A stretch of 64,000 nucleotides of DNA. Source: Pseudogymnoascus destructans. Lineage: Eukaryota > Ascomycota > Leotiomycetes > Thelebolales > Thelebolaceae. Below, piece by piece: positions 12,817 through 22,095 of this stretch (its first letter is position 1; the number at the start of each line of letters is the position of its first letter). The notes under the pieces were generated by a model. It was not told the DNA's origin and did no database searches. It saw nothing but the letters and a program-made list of their open reading frames with translations. The DNA lies in assembly GCF_001641265.1 (NCBI RefSeq), contig NW_020167524.1:620001-684000 (forward strand). The letters run 5' to 3'. The position numbers were made by a program, and so were the translations under genes.

Positions 12817-15300
12817 CTATTCTTCTGCCTCATCATCTGCATCATCACCGTCGCTGTCGGCATCTGGTAAATAACCCCAATTCCGTAAGCAAAGCATATA
12901 TCTAATTGTCGATGGCGACAATCTATTCCTTTTCTTAGTAATGATATCGCTACCATTGCTAAATACCCGTTCTGATGGTGCTGATGTCGCAGGAATTGCA
13001 AGATGGTCTCGAGCAACTTGAGCAATTATTGGATATTGATATTGCTTTGCAGACCAATATTTGAGAATATCAGTATGCTCACCAGGCCGTGGTTCAAGCA
13101 TCCATCGTTTCCATTCTGGTTCTTCAAATGATATACCCTCTGATGCAAATAAATCTTCATCAGAATCTGGTTCTTGCACTCTAGTATTTGCATTTCCTAA
13201 TGCATCTGCAAGAGCTGTTTCACGTTCAATACGCTCTGTATCAAGATGATATTGCCGTGTCTTATATGTTCTACAAACATCTTCAAACTGTGCTCTTGCC
13301 CGTGTGATTCGTACATGATCTGTACTATCTGGATATATCTTTTTAAACACTGTATGGTTCATCCGTGGATCGCAAATTGTAGCTACAGCTGAGTGCTTAC
13401 ATTGCTGATTTGTTGCAAGAGTATAATACGCGTGAAGCTTTTGATAAGCTACTGTGCATGCAATACCAATTGCTGAGTGCTCGCCAACTTCTTGTTGCAT
13501 CTTCTTAACTTTATTTATCATTTTAAGATAAAGTGGAATAGCAAAGTTAAGTGACGGGTATGTATCACTTTGTAGCCGTCTTGATGGTTTGAGAAATATT
13601 AAGAACAGTCGTTCAAGATCTTTAATAACAGCCCAATCTCCTGTAGTTAATGCAATATCTTTCATACTAATATCAAGCTGTTGTGTTATGCATACTGCTG
13701 TGATTGGTATTTGGAGTTTTAATGCTGTATCAAGCATACGATGTGTTGAATTCCATCGTACTGGCATATCAAGTGATAGTTGCTGTGGTTTTAAACCTAT
13801 AGCTTTGACTTGTCGTTGTAAAGCATCCTTCCATGCTCGTCGATTACGAAAGACATAGATATGTCTTCGTAGCTTTGCAAGAGCATTCATGACTTCCACA
13901 TGACTATCTCTACTAAATGGAATCCGAGCTGCACCTTGCTCACACCGGTATGTCTCTGTCTCTACATCTGGTTCTGCTTTTAAACTCGTAAGAGCGGCTT
14001 GAACTGTGATATTTATGATATGTGCAATACACCGGACATCGCCTTCTTTGACAGTAAATGTCCAACCTATAGCTTTGACTTGTCGTTGTAAAGCATCCTT
14101 CCATGCTCGTCGATTACGAAAGACATAGATATGTCTTCGTAGCTTTGCAAGAGCATTCATGACTTCCACATGACTATCTCTACTAAATGGAATCCGAGCT
14201 GCACCTTGCTCACACCGGTATGTCTCTGTCTCTACATCTGGTTCTGCTTTTAAACTCGTAAGAGCGGCTTGAACTGTGATATTTATGATATGTGCAATAC
14301 ACCGGACATCGCCTTCTTTGACAGTAAATGTCCAAGGTTGTTGAGTTGATGTTTGGGCGTTGCTAGCCAATTTCTCATATTCTGAGAGCATCACAGTATT
14401 TGATGATGCGTTGTCTCAGGTGCATGTAAAGATAGCGCCTGTAATAGCTATACTATCTGTTACAGCTGCTAATTGCTGAGCTAAGTATTCACCGCTATGA
14501 ATAGGCTCTTGAAGATGTATCACATCAAGCAATTTTGATTTCTGCTGCCATTTATCATTAATCCAATGAGCGGTAACAGCAGCATACTCTGTATAGTTCC
14601 GTGCAGACCATGCATCTGTCGTTATGGATATCCGGCCTCCATGTATAATATGAGAATGGAGTTCAAGCTGTAGTATGCCTCGGTGATATGAGAATTGGCG
14701 TTGTAGTTCTCGGTGCAATGTTCTTGACGAAAGTGATAACACAGATGGACTTAAGAACCGTACTAATTGACGATATGAATAGCTTTCGATAATGCGTAAA
14801 GACAGGTTATTAGATACTATAAACGATAGCACTAACTCTCTATATTTGGCTGGATTGTTTGTTGGTCTTGATTCATGGGTCGCTGGTCTCCGAGGCTCAA
14901 AAAATGATGATGTGCTGCTAGATTGACTTGAAGGCGCTGTATTCTTGTGTTTAAGAGCATCATAGATTCCTTTATGCTTAAGACTATAGTGTTTCCAAAG
15001 ATTGCCAGTTGAAGCAGCAGCTTGAGCATGGGTTTGAGCTGCGGGCGAGTATCCGCAATTAGGCTGCATACAGCATACTTTGATAGTTGGCGGGTTGCTC
15101 TCAAGTAGTATTCTTGAATATAGTTCCTTCGTGAACAGCAGCGACTGCGTTGGCGGTAGCATTTGGCTAGGCGGGTGTAGACGGACAGGAATTGGATTTG
15201 ATTGCTGAAAAGGGGTAAAAAGCCCTGGTAGGGCTGGCTCATCGTGAGGATTATAGCCATCAAGGTCCGTCGGCACGTCTGACAACGGAGAGTCACTCAT
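12817..15300 (-). pseudogene. hAT-1b transposase (one stop, in-frame duplication)
   Basis: One uninterrupted frame apart from a TGA at 14416-14418, which replaces the residue before DNASSN and is best read as CGA to TGA. Domains: BED-type finger (CCMQPNCGYSP ... HYSLKH, residues about 70-120), RNase-H-like core with ITTDAWSARNY, DNASSN and CIAHIINITVQ, then VRWNSTHRM and the C-terminal dimerisation region TSAPSERVFSNGSD. A perfect 270-bp tandem duplication repeats 90 codons of the insertion region. A clean stop and a perfect duplication suggest recent death. I chose the ATG at 15300 (MSDSPLSD) over one slightly upstream. Confidence 0.9.
13796..14335. repeat. 270-bp perfect tandem duplication in transposase
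   Basis: 13796-14065 is repeated at 14066-14335 without a difference that I can see. Because 270 is divisible by three the frame is kept, and the protein repeats the block from WTFTVKEGDV to QRQVKAIG. Confidence 0.95.
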
Positions 15301-15665
15301 TTTCACGGCAATTATCACCATATCAAGCATGAAGACGAGTATTTCAACGTTAGCATTTGTGCGGCTTGGCTACACTTGGCAATACTTGGCATGTATCTGG
15401 GTAAGTATCTGAAAATACCGGGATACTCAGGTATTTTGAGAATGAGCCCAGGTAGGTAATTACCCAGGTAATTACCTGAACACCACAGGTAATCAGGTAT
15501 CTGTGCCGCACACTGCCTTCAAATAAAACACATACCTTTCAACCTCTACCTCTTTCTTTACTCTTTCTACAACATCCTTGCTACAAACTCACTGTAAGTA
15601 CATATATCTTTTGATCTACTTCTTTGTCTTGTGTATACTTCACTAACTCATCTTAATGTTAGCAA

Positions 15666-16292
15666 ATGGCTCGTATTAAGCAAACTGCTAGGAGATCAAC
15701 TGGCGGCACAGCACCAAGGATGCCACTTGGATTACAGGCTGGCTCTAGGCTTGGTGGAAAGGGAAAGGGAGAGGAAAAGGCTGTGCGCACAGCAAGAAAA
15801 GCTCCAGTTCGCTCATCTCAAGCTTGCAACAATCATGCTCAGAAGGCCATGCGCCGTGCAAAGTCTGGTAAGAGGATTACCAGAGGATTACCAGAACTCT
15901 CTAATAAACATATAGGCACCAAGGCTCTCCGCGATATCAGAAGACAGCAACTTGATACTCGCCTGATTATTCCAAAGCTCTCATTCCAGCGTCTTGTTAG
16001 GGAAATCGCACAAGACTTCAAGTCCAATCTTCGCTTCCAGCAATCTGCTATCCTAGCTCTCCAGGAAGCTGCCGAATGCTTCCTCATTCGAGAATTTGAG
16101 AGTATGATACTTGAACATAGTGACAGGGACATACTAACAGTTATAGTGACAAATCTCCTTGCTATTCATGCGAAGAGAGTGACAATTCAGGCAAAGGATA
16201 TGGTATTGGTTCGGCGTTTGCGGGATATGATGTTTAATCATGGAGCTGTAGGCTTAATCGATGGAAATGTCTCACCCAGGAATGAAGGTTAG
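15666..16292 (+). CDS. Histone H3 variant carried by hAT-1
   Basis: Three exons (15666-15867, 15916-16101, 16147-16292) give 177 residues, against 136 for canonical H3. The start MARIKQTARRSTGG aligns with the H3 tail: lysine 4 is kept, threonine 3 is Ile, lysine 9 is Arg, lysine 14 is Thr and lysine 18 is Met. The tail is then expanded by about 25 basic residues. The histone fold is well kept: FQRLVREIAQDFK, ALQEAAECFL and AIHAKRVTI. Loop 1 has no CENP-A-type insertion. The C-terminus has about 25 extra residues. Intron 1 follows the GT of the RPGT-like site and intron 2 splits FE-MTN; both positions recur in hAT-2. Intron 1 carries the hAT-1 word. The frame is open throughout although the neighbouring transposase is broken. 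It should join nucleosomes with H4; that it is made is not shown. Confidence 0.93.
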   Translation: MARIKQTARRSTGGTAPRMPLGLQAGSRLGGKGKGEEKAVRTARKAPVRSSQACNNHAQKAMRRAKSGKRITRGLPELSNKHIGTKALRDIRRQQLDTRLIIPKLSFQRLVREIAQDFKSNLRFQQSAILALQEAAECFLIREFESMILEHSDRDILTVIVTNLLAIHAKRVTIQAKDMVLVRRLRDMMFNHGAVGLIDGNVSPRNEG

Positions 16293-16614
16293 ATAAGTTC
16301 TGGCAACCTTCTGGTAACCTGGTACCTAAAGGCAAAGGTTATAGTGTGGAATAGGATATCAACGACATGGGAATGGAGTTATTGAGTTATGGCGTTTTAC
16401 GATATCGATATCAATGTCAAGTCACGATCACACCCCCTTTTCAATGACTAATCAAACACGTGATATAACTGGGTTGCCAAGACCTATACTAGGTACCCGG
16501 CAAGTGAGTAATCCTCATTCAACAATACTCGGGATATGAGTGAGTAACTCAGCTGGGTGAGTAGAAATTCTACTACTCGACTCATGAGTACCCAGTGCGC
16601 AGCCTATATACACC

Positions 16615-18022
16615 CACCGGCCTGGTTGACCGCTTCAAGGCAAGACTCGTTGCGCAGGGTTTCGGTCAGATCCCTGGTGATGACTACCTCGAGACGTTCT
16701 AACCGACGATCCGAGCAGAGTCCCTCCGGCTCCTGCTGTCGATCGGTGCCAGTGAGGATCTGGAAATCCGGCAGATCGACGTGTTGAGCGCCTACCCACG
16801 TTCCAACCTCCACGCAGAGGTCTATATGGCACCGCCCGAAGGGTTATACTGCCCGGACGGCCAGGTACTGCGACTGCGGAAGTCGCTATACGGCCTGAAG
16901 CAGGCCGGCCGCGAGTGGTATATTGAGGCCTGTAAAGGCCTCGGCGAGCTGGGTTTCGAACCGGTATTCAGCGAACCCAGTATCTTCGTAACCTCTGACC
17001 GGAAGATCCTGATCGGTCTATACGTCGACGATATGCTGATCCTAGGCAAGGATCATCCAGAGATCGACCGGGTGGTCAAGGGAATCGGAAAACGCTGGAA
17101 GATCAAGGATCTCGGAGAGGTGGATATGATACCGGGTATCAGGGTCACCCGCGACCGAAGAAGCTGCCGGTTATACCTCGACCAAGAAGGGTATATTGAC
17201 GAGATCGTCAAGCGTTTCCGCCTTGAGCAGACCACGCCGCGCCTGACGCCTGCGACGGTCGATCGCGCTGCCCTTCTCAAGGGCGATGACGGTGAGGCTG
17301 AAGCCGACCAGTACCTCTACCAGCGTGGTATAGGGTCCTTGGCCTGGCTTGCCTTGTGCTCACGGCCGGATATCGCGTACGCCTGGGGTCAGCTCAGCCA
17401 GAGCTGCTCTAGGCCTACGATACGAAACTGGAACGGGGTTCTCCACGTACTACGCTATGTGAAGAAGACCCGGGACTTAAGACTCTCCTTCGGGGGAGAG
17501 GGTTTAGGGAGCGGCATACCACCCCACCTATGCGGCTACAGCGACTCGGATTACGCAGGGGACCATATCGATCGGCACTCGATATCTGGCTACATATTCA
17601 TGCTGAATAGGGGGCCTATTAGCTGGACGTCGGCGAAGCAGCGCTGCGTCGCGACATCCACTACTGAAGCAGAGTATATCGCTCTCTGCGAGGCAAGCAA
17701 GCAGGGGCAGTGGCTCCGCACGCTCCTCCAGGAAATCGGCCGCGAAAGACTGCTCGGCGGCAGGGGAAATCGGGTCCAGATCTTCGGCGACAACCAGGCC
17801 AGCCTAGCGATCGCTTCAGATCCGATGTCCCATCGCCGGACGAAGCATATCGACGTACGTTACCACTACATACGCCAGCTAATCGCCTTCGGCAAGATGG
17901 CTATCGAGTACGTTCCCACCAAGGATATGCTGGCGGACCTACTGAACGAAGCCGCTCCCGCTGCCGGCTCTCGCGCACTGCATACAGGGATACCTGGTGC
18001 AGCGAGGCCCGTAGGACCCTAG
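16615..18022 (+). pseudogene. Copia-1 RT and RNase H (after the hAT-1 break)
   Basis: Continues the RT from 7754 with GLVDRFKARLVAQGF. A TAA near 16699 replaces the codon after LETF. Then come the RT palm with LYVDDMLIL (catalytic YVDD near 17020), and RNase H with YSDSDYAGD, the STTEAEYIAL motif and DNQASLAIA. The frame ends at 18020. Codon use is GC-rich, in contrast to the AT-rich hAT-1 insert, which fits separate origins. Confidence 0.92.
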
Positions 18023-18554
18023 AATGCACCTCTCTACGGCAACAGCCTGCCGTCTGGCAGACAGGGCCGTTTGCCGCCCAGGCGAACCGCCGTTCGGCGC
18101 AGGCAGGCCTGCTGTAGGCAAAATCTCGGGGGCGCCAAGCTCTCGGCGTGCTCGGCGACCCCTATTTTGGTCACTATCGGCGCCGAAGTCTGGGTAGAAA
18201 AGGGGGGCGGAGACTGAGAGGCCGCTGGATGGTAGGGGGCTGTGCAGCAGCACCACAGCGGTGAGAAAGCTGGTCGATATGCAGTATCGATGGTAGGGGG
18301 CTGTAGTGACAGCACCCTACAGTGACGAGAAGAGCGTTCGGCGGCAACACCGAACGCAAGGAGAGGATGGGTCCAACACCGAGTCCTCGGCCCTGTCCAT
18401 AAAGGACAGGAGGCAATGACCTGGCCGGCGCGGCCATTGCTTTCGCGCTTTACCGGAATCACGGTAAAGAGAAAAAGAAGGAAGGAAGGATCCTTCCTCC
18501 ATATATTCGTACTCAATAAGAGCTGGTTACTGAAGGTTTCCGGCGTGGGTGGTG
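18023..18554 (+). other. Copia-1 3' untranslated region
   Basis: No gene. Contains two copies of a GGTAGGGGGCTGT word (near 18231 and 18292) that resembles the polypurine tract in front of the 3' LTR. Long open frames on the minus strand here have no known domain. Confidence 0.6.
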
Positions 18555-18952
18555 TGTAACGCTGACTTCTAAACGATAGAAGACACAGAGGTTTCTTGCG
18601 TAAGGTTGACTTGACAGAGGAGGCAGGGGATTAGACACAAAGGCTTTCCAAGTAACACGTTACAGTATTGTAAAGAATACTATATTGAGTTGAGCACAAA
18701 GCTCCTATCTAAGGAAATACTATCTACTTATATAGTGGCGTCCTGCCTCATGGGTAATCTGGATAGTTGGCGGATAGCTAGATATTCAGGATAGTTCATG
18801 GATAGCTCAACTATCCAATATCCACTAGTTTCTGCAACTATCCATTAGCCCCGTCACATGGCAGCCTACCCCGCTTGCCCCCTGTGACTCACACGTCACG
18901 TTACTAGGCCCTGGTCCTGTAACCATGACGTCACATTACCGTAGCCGTAACA
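18555..18952 (-). repeat. Solo LTR, family S, copy 1
   Basis: 398 bp, TGTAAC...GTAACA as read on the plus strand, flanked by the 5-bp duplication TGGTG (18550-18554, 18953-18957). Inserted in the copia-1 3' region. Related copies: 21065-21462, 51021-51379, 56484-56613 and 60307-60403. The parent retrotransposon is not in the window. Confidence 0.92.
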
Positions 18953-19027
18953 TGGTGGTTGGTAATATCCAGTCTGCCACCCGATTATTTCATTTTATCA
19001 TTTTTCCTCCGGACTACGTAAGGGGGC

Positions 19028-19397
19028 TGTTGGATGGGGGAAGGTGGACACAGACCTTGGGATACGGTGGCTGTTTGGCCCTGAGACAGCTGTGTTTCCC
19101 AAGGCGACCGTCCGACTCCTATGCTAGATGGTTGTGCAGAGTCTGATGCAGCCACCGAAACCCTACACGGCTCAGGTAATTACCCTAGTTGTACAGGGTA
19201 TTTGGGCTTCCCCCTTTGCCTACAAATAGGATACGTAGGCCCGTAGGATAGGGAGCAATTGAATTGATTCATTTATTCCATTTTACTGTACTACAGTGAA
19301 GCGTTCTGTTCTGGTGCGCCCGGGACTAATTACGGTAATCGGGGATTTACATACATTCTTGGCCCTATATCCCAGCACCACAGAATTACTCCCAACA
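19028..19397 (+). repeat. 3' LTR of copia-1
   Basis: 370 bp, matches the 5' LTR. It is preceded by the purine-rich AAGGGGGC (19020-19027), the likely polypurine tract, and followed by GATAG. Confidence 0.95.
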
Positions 19398-20002
19398 GAT
19401 AGGTTAGGAAGGCTCGGCATTTGAGAGATTCTGCTAATCGTAATGGTTGATTACAGCTCACAATAAATCGGGTATAAAGAACCTCGATGGTGTTACCATC
19501 AAGCTTAGTGGCAGCAGTAGACTCTGTAACAGTTTCAAGTTTCCGGCGCTTGAAAGGATTGTTACCAGCATTATCCATTGCAGCTGCAATACTCAGCTGC
19601 ACGTTCTTGACATGCTGTTCCGCTGAGAATCCTCAAAGATACCATGCTCCCTGTTAAGATGCAGCTTCGGATTCAGTGTCCCACCAGACAGCTCATAGGA
19701 CTGCAAGCAGAATTGACAGCGCCACTCTGGCTTTCCATCTGCCCTCAGAAATAGATGCTGAACATCAACACTATCCCTCATATATTTGTATACCCAAGCT
19801 TTGCGGCACGGGCTCTTCCCTTGGATTTGCCTCGTGATACACTTGTTGAGGCATTAGAGGATGGTGTCTGTGTCGATTGCGGAAGAACTGCGTCGTCATA
19901 CTGGCTGCTGTTCAGTTCTGATGTGCCAGTTGATGACAGCGCAGCAGCAGAGCCTCCTACAAAGCGTTGTTTGGGACATTTTGTGGATGTTTTTTTTCCC
20001 AC
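19398..20002 (-). pseudogene. hAT-0 transposase, N-terminal fragment
   Basis: On the minus strand: a Ser/Thr-rich start, then a BED-type zinc finger (WRCQFCLQSYELSGG ... LHLNREH), then LYTRFIVSCNQPLRLAES, the usual region ahead of the catalytic core of hAT transposases. Frameshifts lie near 19780 and 19608, and no ATG is found at the expected start. Copia-1 cut the gene at 19397; the continuation is at 4113-4233. An old, decayed element. Confidence 0.8.
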
Positions 20003-20190
20003 AGTGCAGTATTACCGGAAATTTTTATTGCGACTTTCACTCCTAGCATGTTTCAAACTACTAGTTGAACTGGCAGTTTGGCATTGATCAACTAGTTCAA
20101 CTGATAGTTCCGAGCGCATCAACTAAACCAACTATTTACAAGGATTTCTCAACCAAACCAACCAACTGCTAAACTAACTGACTAACTGCT
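20003..20190. repeat. Probable hAT-0 terminal region
   Basis: Contains inverted and direct copies of CAACTAGTTCAACT/AGTTGAACT (20060-20110) and then repeated CAACCAAACCAACT-type words. Such short inverted words next to a transposase start are usual for hAT subterminal regions. Exact end and target duplication not found. Confidence 0.45.
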
Positions 20191-20206
20191 CAACCATCGA
20201 CCACAC

Positions 20207-20518
20207 TGTATACACGGTAGTGGAGAGCAGGATCAAGATCAAGAGGCATTACAAGAAGTTCTTTCACATTATACTCAAGATGTTGAGGATCCTGGAGCTC
20301 AAGATGATGACGAAAGCAGTGAGCAAGTCTTGCTGCCTGTGCCAACAACTCAGTCAGCTTTACAAGCCACACAAGTTCTAATTGAGTTTCTTGAGGCTGG
20401 GAATAGTGGCGTATTAAGTACGGAGTATTTAAGAACTTTAGAACGGCTTGAGCGGCTTGTCAAGGTTAAGCAGGCAAATGAGGTCATTCAAGGCACTTTG
20501 GACAGTTGGATAACGTAG
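20207..20518 (+). pseudogene. C-terminal remnant of a DDE-type transposase (tentative)
   Basis: An open frame of about 100 codons ending at 20518: acidic and Gln-rich, then ALQATQVLIEFLEAG and LERLERLVKV. Helical tails of this kind end many fungal pogo/CENP-B-like transposases, but there is no catalytic motif here, so the assignment is weak. No start codon or upstream domain is present. Confidence 0.35.
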
Positions 20519-20935
20519 TCACGTGTATTTGATACCACAATAATCTTGTTAACACGATATGAAATTACGTGATGCTATCCATCGTGTTATCGAGATTTTA
20601 CTGTATATAACAATCTATCAATTGAAGTTATTCGAACCCCTTGTTTCAAATTTTAAGCCTCAATACTAGCTGTATACGGCTAGTAATACGGCCCGTATAC
20701 AACCAGTCTCGGTTGCCATTTCGCTGGGCTCTAGTGGCTTTGGTATTCGTAACTTCCCGAGTATCAAAGGACACAATCCAAAAGCATTGCAAAGTTCCTG
20801 GGTGGTTTTATTCCAAAGAGGATCCAGCGCATTAATGCCTAAGCCAACTTGTGCAACTTATGCCCAGAATCGTTGTTTTAAGTCGTCGTTCGCTTTGTGG
20901 TATCCAGACTTATCGTGGCTGATGCCCATCTAATA
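20519..20935. other. No gene recognised
   Basis: AT-rich sequence with a short inverted word (AACACGATATG ... ATCGTGTTATCG, 20552-20590) that may be a transposon end. Nothing else supportable. Confidence 0.4.
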
Positions 20936-21062
20936 CTATCAGTATATTGCAATAGCTTCAATATTGCAATACTAATATTGCAATATATTGTTGCAGTGCA
21001 ATAGTCGGAATTCAAATATTGTTGCAGTGCAATAGTAGATTTTGTTTGCAATATATTGCAAT
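20936..21062. repeat. Cluster of ATATTGCAATA palindromes
   Basis: Many copies of the palindromic word TATTGCAATA, with a larger direct repeat (ATATTGTTGCAGTGCAATAG) present twice. It stops at the S solo LTR at 21065. It resembles the subterminal cluster of a hAT-like element. Confidence 0.6.
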
Positions 21063-21064
21063 AT

Positions 21065-21462
21065 TGTTACGGCTACGGTAACGTGACGTCATGGTTACAG
21101 GACCAGGGCCTAGTAACGTGATGTGTGAGTCACAGGGGGCAAGCGGGGTAGGCTGCCATGTGACGGGGCTAATGGATAGTTGCAGAAACTAGTGGATATT
21201 GGATAGTTGAGCTATCCACGAACTATCCTGAATATCTAGCTATCCCCCAACTATCCAGATTACCCATGAGGCAGGACGCCACTATATAAGTAGATAGTAT
21301 TTCCTTAGATAGGAGCTTTGTGCTCAACTCAATATAGTATTCTTTACAATACTGTAACGTGTTACTTGGAAAGCCTTTGTGTCTAATCCCCTGCCTCCTC
21401 TGTCAAGTCAACCTTACGCAAGAAACCTCTGTGTCTTCTATCGTTTAGAAGTCAGCGTTACA
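21065..21462 (+). repeat. Solo LTR, family S, copy 2
   Basis: 398 bp, TGTTACGG...GCGTTACA, flanked by AATAT on both sides (21060-21064, 21463-21467). Almost identical to copy 1 but in opposite orientation, with only a few differences. Confidence 0.93.
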
Positions 21463-22095
21463 AATATCACACTACTGGCAACACTGCATATGCTGGTAAG
21501 CGGCTCTACCGGCTACGGTCATTGCCCGCTCGCCCATAAATTTGAGAATTGAAGTGAGGAAGATAGCAACTACAGGTGAGACAACTCCAATTAAATTAGA
21601 GTATATGTTGGTGGGATGCGAATGTTCTAGCTCGGTATAGTGATCTTCATCCTCCTTTTCCATGTCTCCAAGTGATGAATACACCATGCAGCATAGACGT
21701 GTGCGTTTCCATACCAGCTCCGAATCCCAGTCTCCACTCGGCTCAATGCCATGGTGAAATGAGTTTAGCTCTTATTCATCACCAGCACCCAGGTATTCAT
21801 CCAATTCTTGATCGGCTTGGTAAATTGCCTCCCCTGCGAGTTTTGGCCTTAGTGTTTTGACCACTGCGAGACGGAGCAAAGCCATAATCGGGGGGGGAAG
21901 CGGTTTGCGCCACCTCGAAGCGAGAGGAAGCAGTTTGCGCCACCTCAACTTGCATACGTTTACTGCTACTCCTTACCAAAACCTTCGGCATTCCCCCCCA
22001 TAGTAATTTATATAGTAATTAAATGTAATTCATTTAATGGAAGGGACTTCTCTATCAGATGCCTGTGAATGGCTTGCAGCAAATCCCTCTGATCT
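21463..22095. other. No supportable gene; possible fragments
   Basis: A 71-codon open frame on the minus strand (21472-21687) contains a hydrophobic stretch (GVVSPVVAIFLTSIL) but no family I recognise. Near 21897-21950 the word AGCRGTTTGCGCCACCTC occurs twice. 22037-22095 encodes SLSDACEWLAANPSD, which resembles the N-terminus of some fungal pogo-like transposases; it is cut by repeat X1. All weak. Confidence 0.3.

Larger units (their letters stand above)
12574..15515. mobile_element. hAT-1b: second hAT nested in hAT-1
   Basis: TIRs CAGTGTTCGGCAGATAC and CAGTGTGCGGCACAGATAC (right end, reverse complement), flanked by the 8-bp target duplication CCTTCAAA (12566-12573, 15516-15523). Subterminal zones (12590-12690 and 15395-15500) are full of CAGGTAA/TTACCTG words. 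It lies between the accessory gene and the H3 gene of hAT-1 and carries one intronless transposase. Confidence 0.95.
8071..16322. repeat. Dispersed paired TTACCAGAAG word in hAT-1
   Basis: Direct or nearly direct pairs of GATTACCAGAA/GATTATCAGAA, period 11 bp, at 8071-8092, 8927-8949, 9761-9782, 10531-10553 (opposite orientation), 11072-11096, 11666-11697 (three copies), 12054-12075, 12333-12357, 15873-15895 and 16298-16322; a degenerate one lies near 11480. They fall in introns of all three cargo genes or in the spacers around them, and I see none inside the nested hAT-1b. Confidence 0.85.
7763..16606. mobile_element. hAT-1: hAT transposon with histone H3 and accessory cargo
   Basis: Terminal inverted repeats TAGGCTGCGCACT (7763-7775 and reverse complement ending at 16606) are flanked by the 8-bp target duplication TATACACC (7755-7762, 16607-16614), which is diagnostic of hAT. 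Inside each end are many ACTCAC/GAGTGA subterminal words. Length is 8844 bp; without the nested hAT-1b it is about 5.9 kb. It carries a transposase (minus, 8100-11051), an accessory gene (minus, 11171-12321) and a histone H3 variant (plus, 15666-16292). Every intron and most spacers hold the word TTACCAGAAG or a variant. The same three gene types occur in hAT-2. Confidence 0.95.
4234..19397 (+). mobile_element. Copia-1, Ty1/copia LTR retrotransposon with nested insertions
   Basis: Flanked by the 5-bp target duplication GATAG (4229-4233 and 19398-19402). The two LTRs are 370 bp each, start TGTTGG and end CCAACA. I count six differences between them, all transitions. Gene order is gag, protease, integrase, RT, RNase H in one frame, as in Ty1/copia. 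Without hAT-1 and its target duplication the element is about 6.3 kb, and about 5.9 kb without the S solo LTR. It is dead: in-frame stops at 5671, 6229, 6966 and near 16699, one frameshift near 6610, and the hAT-1 insertion in RT. It inserted into hAT-0, so the order of events is hAT-0, copia-1, hAT-1, hAT-1b. Confidence 0.95.

Noticed and set aside
12817..15300. hAT-1b transposase as a fourth cargo gene of hAT-1
   Set aside because: It has its own TIRs and 8-bp target duplication, so it is a later insertion.
15666..16292. Centromeric H3 (CENP-A) reading of the hAT-1 histone
   Set aside because: Loop 1 has the canonical H3 length and the tail start ARIKQTAR follows H3, so an H3-type variant is the better call.
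4795..18022. Possible GATATC enrichment in copia-1
   Set aside because: Several sites exist, but many are Asp-Ile codons in one phase and there is no regular spacing, unlike CGTACG in copia-2.
18034..18516. Long minus-strand open frames behind copia-1 RNase H
   Set aside because: Low-complexity translation and no domain; several frames are open at once because of GC-rich sequence.
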